Source: Streblospio benedicti
Taxonomy: Eukaryota; Annelida; Polychaeta; Spionida; Spionidae
Direction of reading: 5' to 3'
Assembly: GCA_019095985.1 (NCBI GenBank)
Contig: CM032660.1
Coordinates: 48,215,866-48,279,865, forward strand
Length of the DNA stretch: 64,000 nucleotides
The notes under the pieces were generated by a model. That model saw only the letters and a list, made by a program, of their open reading frames with translations. It was not told the DNA's origin and searched no databases. Position numbers and translations under genes: made by a program. Positions 12,701-22,662 of this stretch are shown piece by piece; positions within the stretch are counted from its first letter, which is position 1; every line of letters starts with the position of its first letter.

Positions 12701-13894
12701 GCCAAGGATTCGAGGTACTCAACACAGAGGCAATTGTTCTTCATTTCTGCGCTCATGCGCCAAACCCTCAAAACTCAATCTGAGTTTTGCAAAGCGTGTC
12801 CTAAAAGTTTTCGAAGTTACCACCGAGGACGACCTTAGCAATAGTGCTACTAGTCCTGTTTGTGCTCTCTCTCGAGTTCACCAAAACGGTCATCGTGTAA
12901 ATTCGGATGGTAAGATATAGATATAAAATGTATTAAAAACTAAAAGTGATAATAGATAACAACTGAATACCAAACCAAACAAACACACAGCAACAAAAAA
13001 CCCAACAAGCTGGATATACCGCACATTATAATACAGTAGGCCCTCTCTAATGACACCACCTCTAAATAGAGACGCCCTATTTTCGAAACCCCAATAAGTG
13101 ACCACCTCTCCCTACTGAAGCCATTAGAGACCAGTTCCAAATCTGGTCTAATAGTGAGATTGCGCTTTAGTTTGTATTGCAAATTGCCTTTCAAATTCAG
13201 TTTGTTCTATTAGCCTTTCAAAATGCCCCTTCTGTGACATTTTATACGCTATGATGGACGTAGTGTACTCATGTCCTTTGAGTATTAGTCTACAATGAGA
13301 TACATTAATTCTGCATAGTGCAGCTCAATGTAGGTCTTGGACTTGTCCACTGGGGTATGCAATAGTGGTACCAAGATGGTGTAAATGTAACAATGTCATG
13401 GTTATATTGGATGAATGTATGTAGATGTAATGTAATTTTATTCTGTACATAGTTATAAAGTGTGTGTTCTGCTTGGGGTGAGCGGGAGCTCAGGTTTGGT
13501 GAACACGTTGTTAAATGGTTTGTTTAATAAAACATATCACGGGAATGTAATTTTTCTAAATATTGAGGCATATATACTCACTAGTGTACAGTAAAAAAAA
13601 ACTATCTATAAATCCCATAAATCCCATTAGGAGGCCTGACACCACTGATGGTTTCAGTAGACAGGTACTCTATTTTTTAGGCTGCAGTCTCACACAGAGA
13701 TATTAGGAGGTTCTACTGTATATCATATACTCAATATAAACGCAATAATAGACAATCAATCAAAAGTGATAGGAGCTTAATTACCAAATAAAAAGGTTGC
13801 GCCCGGATCGAATCCGGATCCTCATAATGCTGTCTGCGCAGTCTGGATCACATTGCTGTTGTTCCGGATCTGTTGATGAGTCTGAATCAGTCAT
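6718..13894 (-). CDS. FkbM-family methyltransferase, type II membrane protein, six exons
   Basis: A complete gene for 349 residues. Coding exons in transcript order: 13785-13894, 10377-10495, 9482-9597, 8446-8572, 7473-7672 and 6718-7095. All introns are GT-AG and all phases agree. Residues 1-32 form a short polar N-terminus, 33-54 are one membrane span (LFIWFAVMLVIGTLAFFGLYV), and the rest would lie in the Golgi/ER lumen. The SAM-binding loop is DIGANIGEYS at 152-161, with VLAVDA at 171-176. TLDDL followed by ILKIDIEGDE (263-272) is the FkbM signature. The family methylates small molecules or glycans; the substrate here is unknown. A pyrimidine-rich acceptor at 13940 suggests this exon starts at 13939 with 45 bases of 5' UTR and an upstream noncoding exon. 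The start at 13894 precedes the membrane span in frame. An alternative downstream donor at the end of exon 5 (GTGAGT near 7374) would shift the frame and is probably not the main one. Confidence 0.9.
7685..8030. repeat. TGTGATGTAATG microsatellite in intron 4
   Basis: About 340 bases of interspersed TGATG, TGTAATG and TGTTATG units, immediately 5' of exon 5 of the methyltransferase on its coding strand. The repeat starts within about 10 bases of the acceptor side of the intron. Open frames here are repeat translation. Confidence 0.85.
8168..8310. mobile_element. Tc1/mariner-like MITE, CAGT...CTACTG type
   Basis: Starts CAGTTGGTATCC and ends GGGGTCTACTG followed by TA, with inner GGTCTCT and AGGTGGTCT words in inverted order. 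Lies in intron 4 of the methyltransferase gene. Confidence 0.5.
8596..8776. mobile_element. Tc1/mariner-like MITE, well preserved, TA target duplication
   Basis: Flanked by TA on both sides. Left end CAGGAGAATCTCC, right end GAGAGGTTCTACTG, which are imperfect inverted repeats. Inside are paired GAGACCACCT and AGGTGGTC words. At 181 bases it has no coding capacity. TA target duplication and CAG...CTG ends fit a non-autonomous Tc1/mariner element. It sits 24 bases upstream of methyltransferase exon 4. Confidence 0.7.
8780..9283. other. Intron 3 interior, nothing recognised
   Basis: AT-rich intron sequence between methyltransferase exons 3 and 4, with no supported feature. Confidence 0.4.
9284..9450. 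mobile_element. GGCAGATCC MITE, copy 1
   Basis: Left end TGGCATATCCAGGTTTT, right end CTCTGGAGCTGCCTA, inverted to each other and matching the family GGCAGATCCA...TGGATCTGCC. The interior shares the order CGAGTTTAAG, ATTTC, GATCGATGGCGGAT and AAGTATTTTAGTG, followed by a G-rich run, with the copies at 39211 and 50403. It ends about 30 bases from methyltransferase exon 3. Confidence 0.7.
9600..10160. other. Intron 2, nothing recognised
   Basis: Intron between methyltransferase exons 2 and 3 up to the palindromic element. No supported feature. Confidence 0.4.
10174..10369. mobile_element. Palindromic foldback element, copy 1, at a splice donor
   Basis: Nearly the whole element is a palindrome. 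The left arm reads ATGGGCCTCAGCATCATGGG then GGTTTACAAACACTATACC, and the right arm is its inverted copy ending AGGCCCAT. Flanks TACTGACCC (10165-10173) and CACTGACCA (10370-10378) match at 7 of 9 bases and look like a 9-bp target duplication. The right flank holds the exon 2 splice donor of the methyltransferase gene. A second copy is at 47723-47910. Confidence 0.75.
10630..10720. mobile_element. Fragment of CAGTAGAACCTC-type MITE
   Basis: AGAGTAGAACCTCCTATTAG followed by GAGACCACCTCTATTTTAGG matches the left half of the family. The right end is not visible. Intron 1 of the methyltransferase gene. Confidence 0.5.
10721..13030. other. Intron 1 interior, no supported feature
   Basis: Long AT-rich first coding intron of the methyltransferase gene. 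One plus-strand open frame (12690-12920) ends at a donor-like GATGGTAAGA but has no recognisable product and no partner exon. Confidence 0.4.
13034..13169. mobile_element. CAGTAGGCCCTC MITE copy
   Basis: Starts CAGTAGGCCCTCTCTAATG after TA. Inside are GACACCACCTCTAAATAGAG and GACCACCTCTCC, and near the right end GTCTAATAGTGAGATTG. Related to the copy at 8596 but more diverged. Confidence 0.55.
13589..13718. mobile_element. CAGTA...CTACTG MITE copy
   Basis: Starts TA-CAGTAAAAAAAAACT and ends AGGAGGTTCTACTG-TA, so TA duplications and the CAG...CTG ends are kept. About 130 bases, noncoding, in intron 1 of the methyltransferase gene, 66 bases from exon 1. Confidence 0.6.
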
Positions 13895-13939
13895 TCTTCA
13901 CTCCTCACATCATAGGTCGTGATGGTGGCTTGAGTTAAG

Positions 13940-15340
13940 CTGGAATTATAGAAGATAAAAAATGAGGTTAAAAAAATAGATATATGATTTTTTTGTAAAT
14001 GTACAAACCGCATTTATGTAATCCCCCTGGGGTATCTATTAATTTAAAACACCTCATTGATCTGGCTCTTAAACTAGATCGAGACAGATGCTAATTCAAA
14101 GACCGGACGTCTTTGAATAGTAGTCTCTAATTAAGAAAACCACGGTACAGTGTGTATAAAGTTGGTAAGACATAAAAGAGTATTCAAATGTAAAGGTCTC
14201 TACATGGAGTCATTTTAAACAGTTACACCTCTACACTGGAAGCAGCTACGCATTTGATATACTTATCTACGATTATTAGACATGTTGCCTGTTTAATCGA
14301 CTTTGATTCAAAGAGAATAATGACTTGGATACGGTAAAGGTGTCACGACTATACATATAGTGGGCAAGCAATAACTGTCACTAATATTGACCAATACAGT
14401 TAAGCATGCCCTAGTTTTCAAATAACGTTATTTTGGTAGATTTGGTATTACAGCATATACCGTGTAAAATAGATATAATTCCACCGGGGAAAATAACTCA
14501 ATGAAAATCCGTATTGATATGGTAATGAGAATGCTTACATTTTAAAAAGTTATCTTGACAAATATCCACGAATCTTTACGATTACATCACTACATTACAA
14601 CTTCTAGTTTCCATCAATACATGTTAAAACGTACCATTGTCAAATTGGCCGACGAATTGTGCATACATGTCCTTTAAACGGAGTACTGTGATAGATTTAG
14701 GATATTGTACACAGTTGTATAAATTCTTTTATCACTGTCAATGAATAGTAATGGGTACAAATTGATGTGTACAAATCTTACCCCAAACTGCAAGCAATTG
14801 CAGATCTCTTCTTGAGGTACCAAAATCCATAGGGTACGGTTCGCAACCACGATCTTGACTAACCTTGCCCACAGCAGCACTAATTAATAACCACATCACA
14901 CACGCCCCACCACGCAAAAAAGACAGCTATCCATTCATCTTTTTTATCCTCCCCAATCTTGTTAGGAGTCTCACACTATACAATAACCCGGTTCCCCTTG
15001 GTCTCGTTTTCTCTCGTGGGATCAATATCCAAAACCACTTGTTCTCACGAGATAAGCGATAACTGCAAACTTTTCATTGACTTCTACAAACGCGTAGCTC
15101 TTTGTACATAGCAATAATACACAAATCACTGCTTTGTGTTATCACTATTTCATTTATTAACCACCAATACCTAACGCTACAGCGCCTGAGACTAACAACT
15201 GCCTCTCAGATACTTCAAAACTCAAATGTTCAAAATTCAGCAGCAGCCCATCTTGTTTGAAAAACAACTACACCAACTCAAAAGCAGCAAGCCATAGTCA
15301 GGCATTTTAATATTAGAAGCTAACATAATAGCCACCGTCA
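13940..15340. promoter_or_regulatory. Upstream region of the methyltransferase gene, possibly bidirectional
   Basis: This gap separates the minus-strand methyltransferase start (13894) from the plus-strand GC-rich block at 15340. A splice acceptor with a T-rich tract (about 13940-13985, read on the minus strand) implies that a noncoding first exon and the promoter lie further upstream, probably before about 15300. No TATA box or clear first exon was identified. Confidence 0.3.
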
Positions 15341-15398
15341 GTGTTGCCTCCTTCTCGTCGTCTAAGTCTCAGCAGCAGCAAGCAAGCAGGCAGACAGC

Positions 15399-15752
15399 AT
15401 GGCCGGTCTGCAGCCCCCCACCCTGCCGAGCAGACGACAACCTTCCCTGCCTGTCGCCTCCCGCAGTGCTGGTGGTGGTGGCTCAAACAGACTGATAGCA
15501 GCACGTGTGTACTACTCAGCACCCTCTCTACAGCAGCATCCCCTGTTCTCCACCACCACCGCCGCCACCCACAGCCACAGGCAACTGGCTGCTGCACAGC
15601 GGGACGCGATCGATACGTGCCCTTGTCTCGGCTTGACGGCAGCTGTAGAAGGGTCATCCGGGCTAGAGGCTGATTTATCCCCGTCCAGGGCAGATTATTC
15701 CACGCTAAGGCAGATTAATCCCCATGGAAGCCACTGCTACATCTTTGCTTAA
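15399..15752 (+). CDS. Possible first exon with mitochondrial-presequence-like N-terminus
   Basis: GC-rich block (about 15340-15680) that stands out from its AT-rich surroundings. The frame opens with ATG in the context GACAGCATGG. Its first 67 residues have many Arg, Ser, Ala and Gln and no Asp or Glu, typical of a mitochondrial targeting peptide; the first acidic residue is the Asp of AAAQRD. Possible donors are CACAG|GC near 15582 and GAAGG|GTCATC near 15650, so only part of the frame may be coding. No recognised domain or downstream exon was found. The opposite strand is also open here, so the call rests on composition. It is head to head with the methyltransferase gene. Confidence 0.3.
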   Translation: MAGLQPPTLPSRRQPSLPVASRSAGGGGSNRLIAARVYYSAPSLQQHPLFSTTTAATHSHRQLAAAQRDAIDTCPCLGLTAAVEGSSGLEADLSPSRADYSTLRQINPHGSHCYIFA

Positions 15753-15759
15753 AGTCTAG

Positions 15760-16437
15760 TAGTATGCGTGAATTGGCTTCTGTTGGTTTTGTGGAATTTG
15801 TGGTTGAATGAGGATGTGCATTGGTATTTTTTGTATAACGTGATTATAAGTTAAAGCAAGTGTAGCACTGTGGGAGGTGGGAGTGTTGGGTGAACATTCG
15901 GGACTGTCACATGGGGCAACGGGTTATATACCGATTTGCGTATTTAGTCTGTAAATCTAGCTGAAAACACACAGTTACTCCAGGATTTGCATTAAACATT
16001 TTGTCAATTCGCATAATCTTCATATACAATTTGACTTGTTGAATTCATGACCGTTTAAATAGGTTAAGTAACAACAGTTGATTAATTAATTTTGGTAAGT
16101 AGAAATGCACGGACGATGCCATCAAATACCATTAGTGTGATTTCCGTGTAGGTTCAATTTCAAGAATGTAACCCAAATTAAATTTCCTCCGATTTCCTTC
16201 TTCGCAACTCTAACAAAATCAAATTTTCGACAACCTAATATTTGTATAAGTGTTCCAAAAATGCGCGTTTTTTTGTCGAGCCCTCTTAGTTCTATAGGAC
16301 CAAAGTACTTTCAGTCAAAAATATTCCCATAGTACAGACAATAGAACCAGACATGTTCCATTCTGTGGACAGTACAACCAATGAAAACAACATGTCTAGT
16401 GCAACCATTTCTCGCGGCAGTGAAAATACCACAATTA
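15760..16437. other. Intergenic, nothing recognised
   Basis: AT-rich, no supported gene or repeat. Confidence 0.4.
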
Positions 16438-16439
16438 AC

Positions 16440-16520
16440 CTCAATAAATAGACCGCCTCTCTCTCTTGAGACCACACGAGTCCAGTCCTGCGGGTGGTCT
16501 ACCTAGATATGCTCTACTGT
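16440..16520. mobile_element. Fragment of CAGTAGAACCTC-type MITE
   Basis: AGACCGCCTCTCTCTCTTGA, then GGTGGTCTACC, ending TGCTCTACTG, which matches the right end of the family. Confidence 0.45.
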
Positions 16521-16927
16521 GGTCAAATGTCACCAGTGAGCTACTCATGAAATTAGGGGTGGAATTCAATTAGGGAACAATAGCGAGGCGAAATAGCGAA
16601 GGTTTGGAGAGGACAATGGATTGCTACTTGAATATCTGGTGGCGCAGATGGCAAGTTGATTTTAAGGAGTAGACATGGTAAACGTTGATATATGCTAGTA
16701 TCATGTTACATTTATCTTACAGAAACAGTCACGGTGATGAGTTTTGCATATATACTAGCATCTAACGAATTTACTTCAGTGTATTATAATATGCAGAAAC
16801 TTAAAAATAAAACCCATCTGCTGCACAACCACTTCAAGAAACATTTTGGTCTACTTCATACCCACCTATCCCATTAGAGAACAATATTGTCAGATATAAA
16901 TATATGCCCCATGCAAGACCCAATAAC

Positions 16928-17377
16928 TTGGGGGGTGGGGGGGGGGTACTTCCATAGTCGCCCTATACGGCATGTGCCACTGATAGGGGTCACCTTTTTC
17001 AACCCCGAAGTTTCACTAGGGGTCACCTTTTCCACCACTCAGTTTCACTAGGGATCATGATTTCAACATTCCAGCCCGTTTCACTAAGGGAGGTTCAATC
17101 TCGAGGTTCAATATCTAGCTCTCTTTTCATGTGATTTTGTATTATTGAGTCATAAAAAGTATAAAAGGTAAATATAAGTTGTAGAAAATCTTGTTTTCAT
17201 TACAGTATCACATAGAATAATACCCCTTCGGATAATATCCCATTGTTTTCATCCGGTGGTTTCACTAGGGGTATAATTTTCATAGTTTCACTGGTTTCAC
17301 TAAGGGGTATGATTTTGGACCTTCAGTGGCACCCCCCTACCCATTCACCCCTGAAGTACCCGCCCCCCCCCCCAAAG
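16928..17377. mobile_element. DNA transposon with GTTTCACTAGGGG internal repeats and 9-bp target duplication
   Basis: Flanked by exact CCCAATAAC direct repeats (16919-16927 and 17378-17386). Ends are inverted G/C runs: TTGGGGGGTGGGG...GTACTTC on the left and GAAGTACCCGCCCCCC...CCAAAG on the right. Inside, GTTTCACTAGGGGT and variants recur at least six times at irregular spacing. No coding capacity. A 9-bp duplication fits Mutator-like elements, but the family is not proven. Confidence 0.7.
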
Positions 17378-17389
17378 CCCAATAACCTA

Positions 17390-17880
17390 CATTCCAGAAT
17401 TAAAATACACTTTTCAATAAACGTGATGTTACAAAATGGTCATCACGGTGTTGAAAAGGAACATTTAATCAACATGGACAATTGGAAATTTGTACACATT
17501 CTACTCTATTCTTCATCACTAACAAACAAACAATTTAAATGCTGGCCATTCGCATTTTAAAATGAAAAGTGCCTCCCATTCTAAATAAAACAAAGTGAGG
17601 GAAAATGTTAAGACAAAGATAGCCACAAAACACACACACTTTCGATCGCCGAACCTGCAAAACCTTGCCCAATTCTCATCCCCACCAATACGAATTCAAA
17701 GTCGATTTCTATGCTGTTCGTTTGTATTTATGTCTGATGCACCGTTTTTATCTCCTCGCCCACTCATGGTAACGATTCCCCGTCACCAGGCGCCTAAATG
17801 AGGTCCCAAAATCAGTGACATGCCCCTGTACTAAATAAAATAAAATAAGTTGCAGAAAGGCAATTTTAGATACAACGTTC
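17390..17880. other. Intergenic, nothing recognised
   Basis: No supported gene or repeat. Confidence 0.4.
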
Positions 17881-17884
17881 GTGA

Positions 17885-18001
17885 CTTTAGTTAAAGCATC
17901 CTCTTGTTCTCCTTCCTTCTTGTTCTCCTTGTTCTTATCCATTTTCTTCTCCTTGTTCTTTCTTGTTGTCATTGTTGTTGTCGTCGTCGTCGTCGTCATC
18001 G

Positions 18002-18036
<35 letters not shown>

Positions 18037-18180
18037 CTTCTTCTTCTTTGTTCTTCTTCTTCTTCTTCTTCTTCTTCTTCTTCTTCTTCTTCTTCTTCTT
18101 CTTCTTCTTTGTCTTCGTCTTCATCTTCATCTTCCTCTTCCTCCTCTTCTCCTTTCTCTCCTGTTCCTATTCATCCTCTT
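17885..18180. repeat. Compound GTT/CTT trinucleotide microsatellite
   Basis: A run of TTGTTCTCC-type words passes into (GTC)n, (GTT)n, (CTT)n of about 60 bases, then CTTCAT and CTCTTC variants. Homopolymeric Ser, Phe, Leu or Val frames on either strand are repeat translation. Confidence 0.9.
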
Positions 18181-18571
18181 ACCCAACTATGGAAGGTTAA
18201 AATAGCTAAAAACAAAGGGCCACATCATTCATTTTAGCCCATGTGACGGCCTATACGGCTTTCTGGTCTCCTCTCTGACACGCCGGACCATTCATCACGC
18301 GGGGGCGCCGCACTGAGCCATTACTTCTTTCATCTATATGCTGCTGGCTGCTGCGACCGGCCGGTAAGACTGGCGTGGGGGCCTTGCACGTGGTAAAACA
18401 ACAAGGTGCACTGTGTGCAAATAACGCTTTCTTGTCTGCCCATTTCAATTTTTCCAGATCAAGTTTACTGCATGTAGTTGGCATTCATCGCACGTCTCGC
18501 ATGCTCAAATTCCTTTGTTGTTGTGCATTGTACAGAGAACTTCAGCTTTCTAGTGATGATGGGTGGCAGGT

Positions 18572-18778
18572 CTACATGTAGCACCCCGCCTTCTCATTTG
18601 GGTCCAGCTTGAGGCGTTTGATGACGTCTGTCTCTTGAATCTTCCCCTCAATGTGTGTTTGCATCCAGATTTTGGCCTGCACACTTGAATAAATGGTAAA
18701 TATGTTCCACAAAGCCCCGGTCTGGGAGCCACGAATGTTCATCCCAAAAGTGAGTGGTGGAATGTAATAAGTGAACAA
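18572..18778 (-). CDS. Unrecognised possible last exon
   Basis: A 68-codon frame whose second half has coding-like, non-repetitive composition: an aromatic/hydrophobic stretch (GALWNIFTIYSSVQAKIW) followed by a charged helix-like segment (EGKIQETDVIKRLKLDPNEK) and a stop after GCYM. A pyrimidine-rich tract followed by CTCCCAG just before ACCGGGGCT could be a splice acceptor, giving an exon of about 130 bases. No upstream exon was found and the family is not recognised. Confidence 0.25.
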   Translation of the reverse strand: MFTYYIPPLTFGMNIRGSQTGALWNIFTIYSSVQAKIWMQTHIEGKIQETDVIKRLKLDPNEKAGCYM

Positions 18779-18789
18779 AGGGAAAGATT

Positions 18790-19236
18790 ATTGTAGATTT
18801 AAAGCAGTTTATGACAGCCTGTCACTATAATGGATTCAATCACTGATTGGGTTTCTCTATTCAGTATCGTCTGCCCCTACTAAATACAACGTCCTCCTAA
18901 TCTGAAATAAAAGAAGGGACACCGCAAGTGGCATGGAGATACGCCACTATTGGTTGAAGACTTCGTGTAGGGACGGTGGCGGCCAGTTGAACAGCCTCAC
19001 CGGACCAGAGGCGCAATATAGGCAGGAAATCAGAGTAGTGGGGCAATGGAAGAATGGCCTGAAATTACAGTTTTTTTGTGCTCTGCGCAAATGCATCTAG
19101 TTGGATTCAATTGAGTAATTGGTTTAAACGTGAGTTATCTAATGACGACGAGGATGCGTGTCCAATGCGCGTATAACTTTATTTTAGTTTGTTACAACCA
19201 ACGGTCTGTAATGTGTAGACAATTGGTACAATTCCA
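18790..19236. other. Intergenic, nothing recognised
   Basis: No supported feature. Confidence 0.35.
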
Positions 19237-19364
19237 TGGCAGATCCAGTGGGGCGCCGTGACTTGCCCCCATCCCCTGCTTTTAGCATTGTAATGTCATT
19301 ATTTTGATCTGGTAGCACTGTATATGGGCTTACACATGGTTCTGTGAAATCTTGGATCTGCCAC
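19237..19364. mobile_element. GGCAGATCC MITE, copy 2 (short form)
   Basis: Left end ATGGCAGATCCAGTGG, right end CTTGGATCTGCCACTG: clean inverted ends, about 128 bases, with a shortened interior. Confidence 0.7.
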
Positions 19365-20810
19365 TGCAAGCTTTCAGTTTGCGACACTGCTATCATATAG
19401 TGTACAATCCAAATATTAAATGTCTACGTAAACATGCATCAGCATTTCACCACAATGCCATAAATAAGGAATTGAAAATAGTGATTATAGGCTTCAAACA
19501 TCATATTATAAAACATATTATCTAATATAGCCTCCAAACAAATTATTTACAATAAGATATCTCGGTAACACAACACACGAATTACCATCCTGATAATTTT
19601 ATGCTATCTTAAAGTATATCATTTTTACACTACAGAGACACCAGTCTCAAACCTGGGTGTGTTAACACGTTGGCCGAATGTAGTGTAAAGGGCAGGTAGT
19701 ATACCAGTATTTTATTGTCAGGCATCCTTCAAGACAAAATGGACTATTTATACGTAGCCTACATCTCTCTATATTATTCCCCATGCTTCTTGTGAACGAT
19801 AATGGAGAACGTTGGAGAAAGTTATTCGTCTAGACACGAATGCGTGCTCAGCAATGATTGATTACTCATTGATCATCCTTAGCAGTTGATAAGGCAAGCT
19901 TAGTGAGGGATTGGACATTAATTACCACATGCTCAAGTAACAACCAAATAATAACATGAGTTTACGTAAAAGTAAGCAGTGATCTGCGTTTTTTCTCAAG
20001 TATTTTCCATAAAGCGTGGACTGAACGCCGTTAAAGCGGACAGTGGCTTAAAAAGATACCAATATTAAAAGTTTTGTAATAATCACATGCAAATTAATAT
20101 AATTATGAGTAACAAAAAAACACCAAGAAGCTAATTGGACATGTAACTTGGTGGTGGGTGGGTGTGGGTGGGTGGGGATGGAGATAAGTAAGTGAAATGT
20201 TGGTAGAAGTGCTGAAGAAGAGAAATTTGAGGCAAAACACCAAACAAGAGGGTTTTCAAGGAAGTGGGAGCTGAGAAATAAGACTGAACGATTTGTTGGA
20301 TATGGGGGAAGAGGCCAAATAGAGGAGGGATTGCAGCTACGAGTGCTTATTTATGATTTATGATTTATGATATTCAAAAATAAATGAATAGAATTTCAGT
20401 TTGGCTTAATCTGTCTAATTTTTGAAACTTTTGAATTTTTATTAAATGGTGGAAAAGACGTAGCCACGACATGTTTTTAAAAAAGCTTTACGTTGATGTT
20501 CACCTACAGACAAATTGGGTGTGGACATAAAGTGAAAGGATATAAATAAGTTTTTTTTCATTTTAATAATATAAGATGGAGTCTTATCGACGGACTTGTG
20601 AACTGGCGAGTAGGGTTAATGTCTTATTGAATGCATGGCAGGACAATAGAAAAAACTAAGGACACAAACGGCTTCACAAAGTTTAAAAACAATCCACAAT
20701 AGCATTATTCCAGTGTCCAGCCGTCATGTAGAATGGTCTTGCACACAATTTGCACATTCAATCCAATGTCATAAGTCCCAGATCCCCACCATTCAGAGAG
20801 TCGCCTCGTG
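19365..20810. other. Intergenic, one small palindrome
   Basis: TTTACACTACA near 19624 and TGTAGTGTAAAG near 19679 are inverted ends of a tiny element or hairpin. A G-rich GGTGGGTGG patch lies near 20150. No gene is supported. Confidence 0.4.
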
Positions 20811-20811
20811 A

Positions 20812-20975
20812 TACCGCAGAACCTCCAATAAAGATCACCTACCTATTGGGGTTACTTTCACAATAATACAATGTCTCGCGATCCCAAACCTCCATAATCA
20901 GAGACAAGTGGCTACTACAGTCCGTCTACATAATCATATCGAGACCCCCTATCTAGAAGAGAGGTTCAACTCCAC
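20812..20975. mobile_element. Diverged CAGTAGAACCTC-type MITE
   Basis: CGCAGAACCTCCAATAAAG at the left and GAAGAGAGGTTCAACTCC at the right are inverted, with CTATTGGGGTTACTTT and CGATCCCAAACCTCC inside as in the better copies. Confidence 0.5.
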
Positions 20976-20998
20976 CTCACCCATCATAATGGATTATC

Positions 20999-21190
20999 TA
21001 TGTCGCCAGCGCGGACACTGACCCCCGGAAGTCGTTCGCTTCCGCTGTACTGGCGACGCAGTAAATCACGTGGATGTGCGGGGTCGCTGTCGGGACTTCA
21101 CGGTGCGCTCTTTATGGAACCACGTGACCGTAGCGTTTATAGCTAACCGAGGTCGAGAATCTGCGCATGCTGAAGTGTGCACCCGTTCAC
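20999..21190. promoter_or_regulatory. CpG-rich promoter-like patch
   Basis: About 190 CpG-dense bases in AT-rich DNA. Motifs seen: CCGGAAGT (ETS core), ATCACGTGG and CCACGTGACC (E-boxes) and CTGCGCATGCTG (NRF1-like palindrome). There is no TATA box. This set is typical of TATA-less housekeeping promoters, but no first exon could be assigned on either strand. The nearest downstream plus-strand gene is the microprotein at 22663. Confidence 0.35.
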
Positions 21191-21199
21191 CCCCTCAGT

Positions 21200-22650
21200 T
21201 GGGGGCGGGGGGTGGAGGGGGTTAGTATAACCATGTGGGATGTGGGAGAAATACTGACATAAAGGGAAGCAGAAAAGGGGGTGGGGCCTCCATGAATAGA
21301 AGATTATAGGATTTCAAGGAAGTGGGATGTAGGGGGGAAATGACTAAGAAATTGCGTGATTAAGTAAAAAAAAGTGATATTGGAAGTAAGACGAAAAGAG
21401 GCATGTCGGGTTTTTGAACCCTTGTAACTCCCCATATACATTTGCGCCCCAATCCCCTTATGTAAATAATGAATGGCTTTGTACATTCCCCTATACGTTT
21501 GCAGTTCGTTTTGATATCATGACAAGTGATGATAGCTCATTTTGCCTCTTAAAGCCATGCAGAGATTCAATGGCCTGTGACATTTTGTGTAATTGCACTA
21601 GTAGACAATACCGTCATTTAGATTTCTATCTGGGTGGATGGGTAGGTTAAAAGGGCCTTAGAATTCCACACCCCTCTTTCAATATCTTCTTTTCCACATT
21701 CCTCTTTCTTGGCATGCCCCCACCCCCTACTACGTCACACTCCTTTTTCACCCCCTGCCCCACAACTACGCTTTGTTGAAATACAACACCCATTTTCCAA
21801 TGCACACATGCCTCTAGTCCCCGCTCCACATCCCATTTCCTTATTATAGACCCACGGGTTTAGAGACCGATTACACACTGGCCTTATGGCAATTACAAGT
21901 GGTATTGAGGGCACATCAGCTGCTGTACACAACGTCCATTGTACATGTAGGCCTATACAACGTGACATTTTAATAGTCTTTAATAAAACAGTAAACGTCT
22001 GGAGTCATTGTGACACACAAAGTTACAAACACATATAAAAAGTATAGAGAAACAAATGTGGACCGTTGTGCCATTTCAGCAGCCGGTAAAGCTTTGTTCT
22101 ATTAACATTGATAACTGGCAAAGTACACTGCGATGCCTTTAAGCTACGTCACAGCTATTCAAAAGGCCATCCCAACATTTGACATATGGTACAACAGATT
22201 TAAGCCCGCAAGGTATACATTACAAAGCGCATACATGCATTAATCTAAATCAATCGATAATGAATGAGTAAAACTCATATTGGAAATCATTGCCCATTTC
22301 GAAAATTAGTTACTCATGAAAAGTGTTGTGCGCATTTTGATATATTTAATGGTATATATGAACACAGTTCTCACTAGAGATAGTTATTTGGATAATCATA
22401 ATGTGAATGTATGTTTTGGCACTGGAACCAAGAGCTATTAGGGAAATTCAGAATTATTCCCACATAAGTTGGCATGCCATTATTGAGTGTGATCTTGGAA
22501 CCACTAGAACAAGTAAACCCTAAAAAAGAATTGTTCAAAAAATATTTGCTCATCTGTTTGTACCATGAAACTACGAAATATCCATCTGAAGTGAAATGTA
22601 CTTCTTCAGACTTTAATATACATACAAGTAATAAAAGAGAGATCACATAG
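21200..22650. other. Intergenic, CT-rich patch
   Basis: A C/T-rich stretch near 21660-21790 and otherwise AT-rich sequence. Nothing is supported as a gene; the minus-strand frame at 22374-22739 overlaps the start of the microprotein gene and is treated as its shadow. Confidence 0.4.
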
Positions 22651-22662
22651 AAATACATCAAA

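Noticed and set aside
12690-12920. Plus-strand frame ending at a donor-like GATGGTAAGA inside methyltransferase intron 1
   Set aside because: No partner exon or recognisable product; a single donor-like match is expected by chance.
17881-18237. Ser-, Phe-, Leu- and Val-rich frames up to 118 codons
   Set aside because: Translations of the GTT/CTT microsatellite; no domain, start context or splice signals.
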